From Amycolatopsis sp. A133 (GTDB taxonomy: Bacteria > Actinomycetota > Actinomycetes > Mycobacteriales > Pseudonocardiaceae): a DNA stretch of 64,000 bases. The stretch covers positions 62,001 to 126,000 of the forward strand of contig NZ_JAVHJU010000062.1 in the NCBI RefSeq assembly GCF_031082405.1, in the 5' to 3' direction. Shown here one piece after another: positions 41,453 through 49,466 of the stretch (positions within the stretch are counted from its first letter, which is position 1; each line of letters begins with the position of its first letter). Position numbers and translations under genes: made by a program. The notes beneath the pieces are model-generated. The model was not told where the DNA came from, searched no databases, and was given only the letters and a program-made list of their open reading frames with translations.

Positions 41453-41620
41453 TCAGGCGTCCGGCTCGGCCACCTGGAGCTCGACGCGGTGCAGTTCGGC
41501 GGGGTACGCGGCCGGATCGAGGGTGAGCGGCGGCAGGAGGCGCCGGCGGACGCCGGGGTCGTCGAACACCTCGAGCGTGGCCCAGTACCAGGCGCGGGCC
41601 GGTCGAGGCCGTTGCGCCTC
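41453..41620 (-). pseudogene. Possible truncated gene fragment
   Basis: In the 330-base gap 41383-41712 one minus-strand frame is open and protein-like: RPARAWYWATLEVFDDPGV, then RRRLLPPLTLDPAAYPAEL, then a stop at 41453. It has no start codon, since the frame continues into the start region of the next gene. It may be the tail of a deleted gene. The family is not recognised. Confidence 0.3.
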
Positions 41621-41712
41621 GCCCCCGCCGGCCCCCTCGATACCGGATGTATCACCGCCGGTCCCTTCCCGCTCGGTGTGTGTAGGTGCTACGAATCGAG
41701 GAAGGGACCACC

Positions 41713-42282
41713 ATGAACACCACGTTTTCCGGGGGAAGAAACCGGCTCTTGCGCCGGCTGGGCGGGGTCACCGCCGCCGCCGCGTTGTCCGCCGCGCTGC
41801 TGACCGTCACGTCCGGGGTGGCGCACGCCTCCCTGTCGCAGGTGCAGGACGGGTTCGAGGTCAACCCGCAGTCGTCGTGGCTGGTGGCGACCGGCGGTTC
41901 CGCTTCGGCCGGGTTCGACATCGGGGCCGGGACCGCCCGCTCCGGCCGGAACAACGGCTGGCTGTTCGCCTCCAACGGCTGGGCGTTCGAGGGCTTCTGG
42001 GTGCCCACGAACTCGGTGCCGCGCACCGCCCAGTGCGCTTCGCAGTTCTACATGCAGACGGCCGGCGGGGCGCAGGTCGGCATCGAAATCTGGGACGCCA
42101 ACGGGCACCTGCTGTCCAGCACCTACCCGTGGCTCAACGGCAGCGGCGCGTACCAGGCGGTCAACACCGCGCGGTGGAACCTCAACGGCGTCAACCCGGT
42201 GTTCGTCAAGGCCATCGTGGGGGCGAACGGCTCGTCCCGGTTCGTCCGGCTCGACGACATGACCACCCAGTGCTATTGGTGA
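41713..42282 (+). CDS. Secreted protein, unknown function
   Basis: The 189-residue protein has a typical signal peptide (residues about 12-41, ending VAHA) and a mature part rich in Asn, Ser and Trp that repeats a WLxxxG pattern, suggesting a beta-sandwich. No catalytic motif is visible. ATG 41713 follows a GGAAGGGA site. It has no operon partner; the GNAT gene follows 37 bases later on the same strand. Confidence 0.6.
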   Translation: MNTTFSGGRNRLLRRLGGVTAAAALSAALLTVTSGVAHASLSQVQDGFEVNPQSSWLVATGGSASAGFDIGAGTARSGRNNGWLFASNGWAFEGFWVPTNSVPRTAQCASQFYMQTAGGAQVGIEIWDANGHLLSSTYPWLNGSGAYQAVNTARWNLNGVNPVFVKAIVGANGSSRFVRLDDMTTQCYW

Positions 42283-42319
42283 TCCGGCTACTGGTGATCG
42301 GGCTGTACCATCATCGCCG

Positions 42320-42934
42320 ATGAGCTGGGCGGGGTGGAAGGTGCGGTTGCGGGAGGTCCGCCCGGCGGACCACCGCGCCCTGATCGGGTTCGACCGCGAC
42401 TCCGGCCCCCAGGTCGGCGGCTACCGCCACTGGGCGACCCACCGGGGCGCGGCCGACGGTTCCGGTGACGACTTCCACTTCGCGATCGAAACGCTGCACA
42501 ACCGGACGCTGGTCGGGTCGATCTGGATCCAGGCCGACCCGGCCTCCGGCCGCTTCAGCTACGGCATCGGGATCGGGCCGCCGTACCGCCGCTGCGGGTA
42601 CGCCGCCGACGCCGTCACCGTGCTGCTGGCGTTCATGTTCGAGGTGCGGCGCTACCACAAGTGCGAGGTCAGCATCAACGGCAGCAACTTCGCCTCACTG
42701 GCGCTGCACGGAGAGCTGGGCTTCCGCGAAGAGGGCCGCCCGCGGGACACGGAACTGCGCCGCGGCGAGATCCGCTACCCGGTGCTGATGGGCATCACGG
42801 CGGACCGCTTCGCCGAGCACCAGCCGGCGTTCCTCGCCGCCCGCGGCCCGGTCCGCCCGTGGCGAGGACGGCACTGGCGCACCCCGCGGCGGGGACGGCA
42901 CTGGCGCCCCGAACACCTCCGGCCCGCCCGCTGA
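42320..42934 (+). CDS. GNAT-family N-acetyltransferase
   Basis: The 204-residue protein is a GNAT acetyltransferase with VRLREVRPADHRAL, then GIGIGPPYRRCGYAADAV, the acetyl-CoA-binding loop, and KCEVSINGSNFASLALHGELGF, the conserved last helix. It belongs to the RimJ/RimL-like branch. The C-terminal tail is long and Arg-rich, unlike usual members. The substrate is unknown. Confidence 0.85.
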   Translation: MSWAGWKVRLREVRPADHRALIGFDRDSGPQVGGYRHWATHRGAADGSGDDFHFAIETLHNRTLVGSIWIQADPASGRFSYGIGIGPPYRRCGYAADAVTVLLAFMFEVRRYHKCEVSINGSNFASLALHGELGFREEGRPRDTELRRGEIRYPVLMGITADRFAEHQPAFLAARGPVRPWRGRHWRTPRRGRHWRPEHLRPAR

Positions 42935-42964
42935 GTTCCCCGCGCGAACGGCACCGGTTCCCCG

Positions 42965-43015
42965 TCGCGAATGAGTCATCGGAGACCGCTGACGTCCCCA
43001 ATGACTCATTCGCGA
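42965..43015. repeat. 15-base inverted repeat between convergent genes
   Basis: TCGCGAATGAGTCAT (42965-42979) and its exact complement (43001-43015) flank a 21-base spacer. It sits between the stops of the GNAT gene (42934) and the phosphoesterase gene (43032) and may be a terminator. Its AT-richer ATGAGTCAT/ATGACTCAT arms stand out in this GC-rich window. I recall similar palindromes repeated in Amycolatopsis genomes; that is not verified here. Confidence 0.6.
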
Positions 43016-43031
43016 CTTCGCCGTCAGGCGG

Positions 43032-45770
43032 TCAGCCGTCCGATTCCGGGGACGGCAGGGAGGCGCCCGGCACCTGCTCCGGGGTGTACACCTGGTTCTC
43101 CCCCGGGTAGGGCAGCCGCCACCCGTGCGTCTGGTACCACGTGAAGTGGTTCATCTGCGCGGGGTTGGCGTAGTCGGCGACGGCGTCGGGGCCGGTCAGG
43201 CGCTGGTGCGTCGTCCACTCCTGCCATTGCGCCGCCACCTGCTGCTGGTCCGACGGCACCGCCGACGACGGCACCGGCGCCGCCGGGTCCGGTGGCGCGG
43301 GGGTGTCCGCGCCGCAGGACGGCTGGGTCGCCAGGCCCGCCGTCAACGAGGTCCGGTTGGGGACCGCGGTGAACGGCGTGTAGTCCGGCTTCGGCGTGAA
43401 GGCCGCGCTCATCGGCGTCGCCGCGCTGTCCTTCTGGTTCATCGGGTGGATCCCGAGGATCTGCTCGATCGTGCGGATCATCGTGATCTGCGAGTAGTAG
43501 TGGCTGTCGACGACGCCGCGCTGGGCGTACGGGCTGATGATCTGCACCGGCGCCCGGTGGCCGTCGACGTGGTCCAGGCCGGCCTGCGAGTCGTCCTCGG
43601 CGACGAAGATCGCCGAGTCCTTCCAGTACGGGCTGTGCGAGATCTCCTCGACGATCTTGCCGACCGCGAGGTCGTTGTCGGCGACCTGGGCGGCCGCGTT
43701 CGGCGGGCCGCCGGTGTGGTCGCTGGACAGCCAGAACATGTTGAGGTTCGCCGGCCCGTGCTTCTCGAAGTCGTCCTTCCAGATCTGGTACCGGTAGACG
43801 TCCGGCACCGCGGTGTCGAACTTGGGGAAGCCCGGCACCGAAACGTCGTTCAGCGACGGGATCGGCGAGGACGACACCAGCGGGTAGGCGCTCGGCTCGC
43901 CGGTCGCCGCCATGTTCTTGGCGTCGCAGTAGAGGTTCTGCCAGCTCGCCCCGGCCGGTTTGGTCAGGAACTGCTGGAACTCGCCGAAGTCGCGCACCGA
44001 CTTGCCCGCCGCCTGGGCGCCGGTCCAGAGGAACCCGGAGCTCTGGTGGCCGAGGGCGTCGTCTTCGGTGTCGTAGCTGCGCAGGTACTCCCCCGCCGAC
44101 GACTCGGTGTACTCGGGGTTGTCGGCCTGCATGAGCCAGTTGTGGCCCTCGGCGGAGTTCGTGCCGATGTCGTAGGTGTTGTCGTACAACCCGAACTGCC
44201 GTTCCAGCGCGTGCTGGTTCGGCGTGACGTTCTCGCCGAACTGGGCGACCGACGGGTCGCCGTTGCCGCGGGGCTCGTCGCCGAAGAGCTGGTCGTAGGT
44301 CCGGTTCTCCTTGACCAGCAGGAAGACGTGCTTGATCGTCGACGGGTCGCCGAGCCGCTGCGGGACCGGCACCGGCTTGCGGTGACCGTTGCCGTGGGCC
44401 ACCTGGACCGAGCCGGGCGTCCAGCCGTTCTGCCGGAAGACCTCGGCCGTGTACCCGCGGATCGCGGGATCGGCGGGCAGCCGGAACTTCTGCAGGCTCG
44501 ACGTAGTGTCGTGGGTGCCGTGCCCGGCCGCCGTGGTCGGGCGGCGGGCGTCGATGCCGCGGGTGTTGGAGACCAGGACGTCCGGGCCGGCCGTGGTGAT
44601 CGCCGTCGGGAAGTAGTCCGTCGGCAGCAGGCCGACGTAGCTCACCGGCTCCTGCGCCCGGCTGAAGCGGTAGACGGCGACGGCGTTGGCGCGCCCGAGC
44701 GTCACCAGCAGGTGCCCGTCGGCGGTGAGGGTGACGCCGTCGGGCTCGTACCCGACCGTCGCCTCCGGCCACGGCTGGGTCGTGATGGTCTGAACCACCT
44801 GGTCGCGGCCGGTGTCGATGACCGAGACGGTGTTGCTCGCGGTGTTGGTGACGAACAGCGCGCCGTTCTTGAAGTACACCGCCGTCGGGTGCAGGCCGAC
44901 GTCGATACTCTTCGGCGCGGCGGCCGGGCTGGCCAGGTCGACGACGCTGACCGTGCCGCTGGTGGTGGCGCCGGTGAACGGGCTGGCCGGCACCTGGGTG
45001 TTGTAGGAGTTCAGCGTCGGCTCGCCGGGCCGCGCCGGATGTCCGCCTTCGTTGCTGACGTACAGCTTGTTCCCGACGCGGACCAGGTCACGCGGGGCGT
45101 TGCCGACGGCCCAGCTCTGCTTGATCGCGCCGGTCGCCGCGTCGAGGGCGACGACCCGGTTCTGGCCGTTCACCGCGGAGTACACAGTGGACCCGTCGGG
45201 CGAGAAGACCGCCTGTGCCACCAACGCGTGCTTCGGGCCGTCCGCCGGGATCTTGACCGGCACCGGGGCCGCGACCGTGCCGTCCGGGTTCACCGTGAAC
45301 CGCGTGTAGCCGTCGGTCTGGGCCAGCCACAGCGTCTTGCCGTCCGGCGAGTACGACGGGCCTTCCTGGCCGACGTCGTTGCCGGCGATGCGCAGGTTCG
45401 CCGTCGCGGAGTTGCCGACGAGCTGCTGCACCCGCCAGCTCTTGAGGTCGACGACGGTGAGCGCGATCCCGCCGTCGGTGGTCAGCGCGGCGAGGTGGCT
45501 GCCGTCCGGGCTGACCGAAGACGCCATGATCTTGCCGCCGGGCACGACGAGCCGGTCACCGATCGGGTCGAGGTACTGGTCGGCGGCCACGACCTGGCCG
45601 TTTTTGGTGACCTGGCCGACCTGGTCCTCGCCGAACTGCCGCGTCGACGCGGCGCCGACGCCGGCGCCGGTGGCGACCAGCACGAGCGTGACGGACCCGG
45701 CCGTCGCGAAGCGGAACCGGTGCCTCGGCCGGCCCTTCCCGGTGCGCCGTCTGTGGCGGGTTACCTGCAT
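43032..45770 (-). CDS. Secreted beta-propeller phosphoesterase
   Basis: The 912-residue protein has a signal anchor (residues about 20-42), a YVTN-type beta-propeller (about 60-430; many repeats such as GTVSVVDL and NTVSVIDTGRDQV), then an acid-phosphatase/phosphoesterase-type domain (about 475-800) opening IKHVFLLVKENRTYDQLFG, where Glu, Asn and Thr form the typical phospholipase C-like site, with AEGHNWLMQ and later VAEDDSQAGLDHVDGHR. Proteins of this type are secreted and often hydrolyse phosphoesters. It follows the ABC exporter permease by 3 bases and is likely in the same operon. Confidence 0.82.
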   Translation of the reverse strand: MQVTRHRRRTGKGRPRHRFRFATAGSVTLVLVATGAGVGAASTRQFGEDQVGQVTKNGQVVAADQYLDPIGDRLVVPGGKIMASSVSPDGSHLAALTTDGGIALTVVDLKSWRVQQLVGNSATANLRIAGNDVGQEGPSYSPDGKTLWLAQTDGYTRFTVNPDGTVAAPVPVKIPADGPKHALVAQAVFSPDGSTVYSAVNGQNRVVALDAATGAIKQSWAVGNAPRDLVRVGNKLYVSNEGGHPARPGEPTLNSYNTQVPASPFTGATTSGTVSVVDLASPAAAPKSIDVGLHPTAVYFKNGALFVTNTASNTVSVIDTGRDQVVQTITTQPWPEATVGYEPDGVTLTADGHLLVTLGRANAVAVYRFSRAQEPVSYVGLLPTDYFPTAITTAGPDVLVSNTRGIDARRPTTAAGHGTHDTTSSLQKFRLPADPAIRGYTAEVFRQNGWTPGSVQVAHGNGHRKPVPVPQRLGDPSTIKHVFLLVKENRTYDQLFGDEPRGNGDPSVAQFGENVTPNQHALERQFGLYDNTYDIGTNSAEGHNWLMQADNPEYTESSAGEYLRSYDTEDDALGHQSSGFLWTGAQAAGKSVRDFGEFQQFLTKPAGASWQNLYCDAKNMAATGEPSAYPLVSSSPIPSLNDVSVPGFPKFDTAVPDVYRYQIWKDDFEKHGPANLNMFWLSSDHTGGPPNAAAQVADNDLAVGKIVEEISHSPYWKDSAIFVAEDDSQAGLDHVDGHRAPVQIISPYAQRGVVDSHYYSQITMIRTIEQILGIHPMNQKDSAATPMSAAFTPKPDYTPFTAVPNRTSLTAGLATQPSCGADTPAPPDPAAPVPSSAVPSDQQQVAAQWQEWTTHQRLTGPDAVADYANPAQMNHFTWYQTHGWRLPYPGENQVYTPEQVPGASLPSPESDG

Positions 45771-45773
45771 CGG

Positions 45774-47105
45774 TCATCCCTTCGTGGTGGTGAGCAGCTC
45801 GACGCCTGCGTCGAACTGCCAGAGCGGGTTGGGCTGGTCCCCGTCGGGGGTCCGCACCTGGAAGTAGCCGTTCACTTCCTTCGGCCCGTCGCCGTCGGCG
45901 ACGTACCGCCCGTCCGCGGTGAGGTCGAGCTGGTAGATGGCCGACCCGGTGGCGGCGACGCCGGGCAGGTGCCAGGAGACGACGCAGCGCCAGTCGTTGC
46001 CGGGCCCTTCGGCCTCGACCAGCCCGTCGCCCTTGGTGCACGCGGCCGTGGCCGCCAGCTGGGCTTCGGTGACGTCGGGGCGGTGCAGCTGCACGGTCTG
46101 CAGCCGGTAGAGGTGCGCGAACGCCGTGGCGACCGACTGCTGCACCTTGTCCTGCGTGATCCCGGACCCCGGTGCGGGCGTCACCGCGGCGACGATCCCG
46201 GCGGTGGCGGCGAAGAGCCCGGCCAGGGGCAGAACGGTGCGCGCCCGGTGTTCCGCGCCGTCGTGGGCGGCGTTGGTGAAGTCGCGGCGCACGAACAGCC
46301 GGTACGCGAGTGCCGTCGCGGCCACCGCCCACGCCAGGCTGACTCCGACGGCGATCAGCAGCGGTCCCAGCTGGGCCGGGTCGGTGAAGAGGCCGTTCCA
46401 CGCGATGAAGGCGTAACTGGGGAGGGCGAGCCGGACGGCGACGGGCAGCGGCAGCAGCTGGGCCAGCGCCATCGCGAGGGCGACGACGGCGGGCAGCAGC
46501 AGCCCCATCGGCGACCGTCCCCAGAGGACGGACCCGAGCAGCCCGATCGCGGCGAGGGCGAGGGTCGGGGCGAGCACGCTCACCCAGGCGAGGAGGACGT
46601 TGGTGGCCGCATCGCCGGGAGCGAGGAGGTGGCCGTCGAAGCCGGCGAGGGCCCGGTTCCCCGCGACGAGGAGGCCACCGGCCGTGCTGGAGACGGCCAT
46701 CCCGGCGACGAGCACGAGGAGAACGGTGAGGCTCGCAAGCGCTTTCGCGGCAAAGATCCGCCGGACGGACCGCACGGCGACCAGCAGGTGCCGCCAGGTC
46801 CCGAGCCGGTCTTCGGCCGCGAACACATCCCCGGCGACGACGGAGGTGAGCAGCGGAAGGGCGTAGGTGCCCGCAAAGCCGAGCATGACGAGGGGCCCGG
46901 CCCAGCCGGTGACGTTCATCCACCGGCCGAAGAGCGTGTCGACGGGCAGCGAGCTCTGCCCGCTCACGGCGGCCACGAAGACGGCGGGGGCCAGCCAGCA
47001 GGCCAGGACGAGGAGCCGGATGCGCCAGGTGGCGAAGAGCTTGACGAGCTCGAAGCGGTAGGCCCGCACGAGGGGAACGGGACGAGTGGGGGCGGTCGTG
47101 GTCAT
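45774..47105 (-). CDS. ABC-2 type permease with C-terminal outer domain
   Basis: The 443-residue permease has about six membrane segments (residues about 26 to 295) in ABC-2 layout, with FAAEDRLGTWRHLLVAV, the coupling region, near residue 95. After about residue 300 there is another membrane segment and then a soluble domain with a Cys pair (AACTKGDG, WRCVVSWH), which probably faces outside. ATG 47105 overlaps the stop of the tiny 30-codon frame (ATGA). With the ATPase upstream it forms an exporter; the phosphoesterase downstream may depend on it. Confidence 0.78.
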   Translation of the reverse strand: MTTTAPTRPVPLVRAYRFELVKLFATWRIRLLVLACWLAPAVFVAAVSGQSSLPVDTLFGRWMNVTGWAGPLVMLGFAGTYALPLLTSVVAGDVFAAEDRLGTWRHLLVAVRSVRRIFAAKALASLTVLLVLVAGMAVSSTAGGLLVAGNRALAGFDGHLLAPGDAATNVLLAWVSVLAPTLALAAIGLLGSVLWGRSPMGLLLPAVVALAMALAQLLPLPVAVRLALPSYAFIAWNGLFTDPAQLGPLLIAVGVSLAWAVAATALAYRLFVRRDFTNAAHDGAEHRARTVLPLAGLFAATAGIVAAVTPAPGSGITQDKVQQSVATAFAHLYRLQTVQLHRPDVTEAQLAATAACTKGDGLVEAEGPGNDWRCVVSWHLPGVAATGSAIYQLDLTADGRYVADGDGPKEVNGYFQVRTPDGDQPNPLWQFDAGVELLTTTKG

Positions 47106-47194
47106 CGGGAGGTCTCCTGCTCGGTCAAGGCGAGGGCGCGCGCTTCGGAGCGGCAACCACCGGCCACCAACCCCACGCAAACGAACGCGATCAC
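47102..47194 (-). CDS. 30-residue bridging peptide between ABC genes
   Basis: A reading frame from GTG 47194 to TGA at 47104-47102 encodes a 30-residue peptide with a hydrophobic start (IAFVCVGLVAGGC, a lipobox-like end) and a charged tail (RSEARALALTEQETSR). Its GTG overlaps the stop of the ATPase gene (GTGA) and its TGA overlaps the start of the permease gene (ATGA). Such double overlap is what one expects of a translated coupling frame. It may serve only to link translation, or be a small membrane subunit. Confidence 0.5.
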   Translation of the reverse strand: MIAFVCVGLVAGGCRSEARALALTEQETSR

Positions 47195-48114
47195 CGGCCG
47201 GCCTCCTGCCCGGTCAGCGTGAGGAACGCCGCCTCGAGCGGCGACACCACGGGCGCGAGTTCGCGCACCGCCACCCCCTCCGCCGCCAGCCGCAGCACCA
47301 GTTCGTCGAGGGCGGGCACCTGCGCGTGGACCTCCAGCACCTCGGCGTCCCGCGGGGACTCGGCGAGCCGGACTCCCCGCGTCTCCGCGACCACCCGCCG
47401 CGCGGTCGCCGGATCCGAGGTTCGCAGCCGGTAGCCCAGCTCCCCGTTCTCCGCCGACAGCTTCGCGAGCGGGCCCGTGAAGACGACCCGGCCGGTCGCG
47501 AGGATCGTCACCTCCGTGCACAGCGCCTCGAGGTCGTCCATCCGGTGGCTCGACAGCACCACCGTGGTACCGCCGGCCGCCAAGCGACTCAGGACGTCGT
47601 GGACGTGCTTGTTGCCGGCGGGGTCGAGGCCGTTGGCCGGCTCGTCGAGCACCAGGAGCCGGGGTTCGGTGAGCAGGGCCGCGGCGAGGCCGAGCCGCTG
47701 GCGCATGCCGAGGGAAAAGCCGCGCACCCGGTCGTCGGCGACGTCGGCCAGGCCGACCTGCTCGAGGACGTCGCCGGGGTCCGCGGGGTGGCCGCCGAGC
47801 GCGGCCAGCGCGGCGAGGTTCTGCCGGGCGGTGAGCGACGGGTAGAGGCCGGGCCCGTCCACGAACCCTGCGACGCCGGCGAGCCCGGCGGGACCACCGA
47901 AGATCGCCAGCTCGCCTTCGTCGGCGACGGCCAGGCTCAGCAGCAGGCCGAGCAGCGTCGTCTTGCCGGCGCCGTTCGGGCCGGCGAGGCCGTGGATCTG
48001 CCCGGGTGCCACGTCGAAGTCGACGCCGTCGAGCGCGACGACGTCGCCGAAGCACTTGGTGATCCCGCGGGCTCTCACTGCCAAAGGTGCGTCCACGCCG
48101 AGAAACTTAGGCAC
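47191..48114 (-). CDS. ABC exporter ATP-binding protein
   Basis: The 307-residue protein has Walker A GPNGAGKTT (about 45), the signature FSLGMRQRLG (about 135), Walker B LLVLDEPANGLD (about 158) and the switch His in LSSHRMDD, followed by the C-terminal extension of drug/peptide-exporter ATPases. It heads the unit ATPase - 30-codon frame - ABC-2 permease - phosphoesterase. There is no separate immunity gene, so the cargo is open. Confidence 0.88.
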   Translation of the reverse strand: MPKFLGVDAPLAVRARGITKCFGDVVALDGVDFDVAPGQIHGLAGPNGAGKTTLLGLLLSLAVADEGELAIFGGPAGLAGVAGFVDGPGLYPSLTARQNLAALAALGGHPADPGDVLEQVGLADVADDRVRGFSLGMRQRLGLAAALLTEPRLLVLDEPANGLDPAGNKHVHDVLSRLAAGGTTVVLSSHRMDDLEALCTEVTILATGRVVFTGPLAKLSAENGELGYRLRTSDPATARRVVAETRGVRLAESPRDAEVLEVHAQVPALDELVLRLAAEGVAVRELAPVVSPLEAAFLTLTGQEAGR

Positions 48115-48397
48115 CGCAAGTAAAGGGGGCAGGCGCCCGAAGTGAACGCTCCGCGAACGGCAGCCGACCGGCCGTCGCCGGGCCGGTGAAATGTCCGAGT
48201 TAACCGGCAGCTTGCCTTGGGCGCGACGGCAACCCCTGTCCCACCACCCGGAAAACCCATGCCGGAATCACTGTCAACCCCTATTTCCCGGCATTTCGAC
48301 ATAGGAGCCGGAAATCTTGACACGGCAATGAAGCGCCGGGCATCGTCGAGAGACGAAGACCACACTCCCGATTTCCGCGAACCCACGGAGAACGAAC
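48115..48397 (+). other. Intergenic region without a gene
   Basis: No coding sequence is seen. The divergent promoters of the ABC ATPase gene (minus) and the 70-residue protein gene (plus) must lie here. TTGACA at 48317-48322 is a possible -35 for the plus gene, with only a weak -10 (CATCGT) 18 bases later. Confidence 0.5.
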
Positions 48398-48610
48398 ATG
48401 ACGAAGATCAAGGTCACGCTTTCCGGCGGTCCGGCCGAGCTCGTCGAACGGCACCGCGAATGGACGGTCGGCAGCATCGGCGAAGTCGCGAAGGTCAGCT
48501 TCGGCGCCGGCTACGAGCACTTTTCCCACGCGGGCGAGTTCACCACGACCGGCAGCGGCGACCAGGTGCCGGTGTTCGCCTGGTGCGGCCGCACGCGCGT
48601 CGCGGAGTGA
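48398..48610 (+). CDS. Small DUF5988-like protein
   Basis: The 70-residue protein (MTKIKVTLSGGPAELVERHR, then VAKVSFGAGYEHFSHAGEF, ending WCGRTRVAE) resembles the DUF5988 family of small actinobacterial proteins of unknown role, which have the same length and the GxGYEHF motif. It has no signal or membrane segment. ATG 48398 is the only good start. It is followed 90 bases later by a 38-residue membrane peptide gene. Confidence 0.65.
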   Translation: MTKIKVTLSGGPAELVERHREWTVGSIGEVAKVSFGAGYEHFSHAGEFTTTGSGDQVPVFAWCGRTRVAE

Positions 48611-48665
48611 TCCACCCGGATCTCCACCGCGGGGTGGTCCCGCTCCACCCGTGCGCCGCACTAGC

Positions 48666-48696
48666 TTCCTTTCCGGGGGAATCACCAGGAAAGGAA
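48666..48696 (+). promoter_or_regulatory. Inverted repeat covering the ribosome site of the 38-residue peptide
   Basis: TTCCTTTCC (48666-48674) and GGAAAGGAA (48688-48696) are exact complements with a 13-base loop. The second arm contains the AGGAAAGGA ribosome site of the gene starting at 48701, so the hairpin could hide it and control translation. Confidence 0.5.
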
Positions 48697-48700
48697 CGCC

Positions 48701-48817
48701 ATGAACGAAGTGCTCGGTTTCATGTTACTCCGGTTCGCCGTGATCGGCGGCGGAATTCTGCTGCTGGCCTTGCTGCTCGGTGTGGTCGCGATCGTCGTCA
48801 AAAAACTGGGACGGTGA
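48701..48817 (+). CDS. 38-residue single-pass membrane peptide with a TTA codon
   Basis: ATG 48701 follows a strong AGGAAAGGA site and opens a 38-residue peptide (MNEVLGFMLLRFAVIGGGIL and then LLALLLGVVAIVVKKLGR) with one hydrophobic segment and a basic tail. Codon 9 is TTA, rare in such GC-rich DNA, which in Streptomyces makes translation depend on the bldA leucine tRNA. A hairpin at 48666-48696 overlaps the ribosome site. The role is unknown; a small membrane regulator is possible. Confidence 0.55.
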   Translation: MNEVLGFMLLRFAVIGGGILLLALLLGVVAIVVKKLGR

Positions 48818-48819
48818 CG

Positions 48820-49362
48820 TCACAGCGTCGAGCACGCGCCGGCCTGGAACTCCGCCATCGGGACGACCGCCGCGGATTCGCCACCGTTGAAGTGGAGGAC
48901 CTTTCCCGGGGTGAGCCGGGCACGGTCGGCCAAGGTGAATTCGACGGCCTGCGCCGACGACGAACTGTCGTGGGTCCAGCCGAAGAAGGTGTAGGTGGTC
49001 TCGGCGCTGAGCGGGGCGAGCGGCGTATCCGTGCCCCAGCCCGCCGCGGGAGATTCCAGGGGCCAGGTGGCGAGACCGGACTCGAGGGGGCGGTCGGCCG
49101 TCCACGAACCGGACGGCACCGACCCGGGGGCGATCACTTCGTCGACGACTTCGCCGCGGCCTTCGGAGTGGTAAAGGGTCGCGCCGTCGATGTGGTGCCC
49201 GCAGACGAGGATGACCCCGAGCAGGTGCCCGTCGTCGGTCACGGAGATGCCGGCGACGGCATCGTGGGGCACCGTACACGCCGAGGTCCCGGTCAGGACC
49301 AAGCCGGCCACGGCCGTACCGGCAACGCCTCGGAACACCCTCCGCGCAAGGGTCGAACGCAT
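48820..49362 (-). CDS. Secreted lipoprotein-like protein, unknown
   Basis: The 180-residue protein has a basic N-terminus, a hydrophobic stretch (residues about 12-28) and a possible lipobox GTSAC at 25-29, so it is likely exported and lipidated at Cys29. The mature part has three further Cys and no recognised domain. It is convergent with the 38-residue peptide gene, stops two bases apart. Confidence 0.55.
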   Translation of the reverse strand: MRSTLARRVFRGVAGTAVAGLVLTGTSACTVPHDAVAGISVTDDGHLLGVILVCGHHIDGATLYHSEGRGEVVDEVIAPGSVPSGSWTADRPLESGLATWPLESPAAGWGTDTPLAPLSAETTYTFFGWTHDSSSSAQAVEFTLADRARLTPGKVLHFNGGESAAVVPMAEFQAGACSTL

Positions 49363-49466
49363 GGATCCCCCCGGTTCGGGGCCGCATCCGGACCCCCTGG
49401 CCGGATGCTAGAGGCGCGCGACACCCGGCCGCCGCCGTCGTTGCACAGTCGTTGTCCAAACGGGAA

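Noticed and set aside
37395..43015. Antibiotic biosynthetic cluster
   Set aside because: Only an aldehyde dehydrogenase, pump, AhpD-like protein and GNAT are present; no synthase or synthetase gene is seen.
43125..47222. Very long open frame on the plus strand (over 1,300 codons)
   Set aside because: It is the complement of the phosphoesterase and ABC genes in a GC-rich region, Arg/Val/Gly-rich and with no domain pattern; the minus-strand genes have clear motifs.
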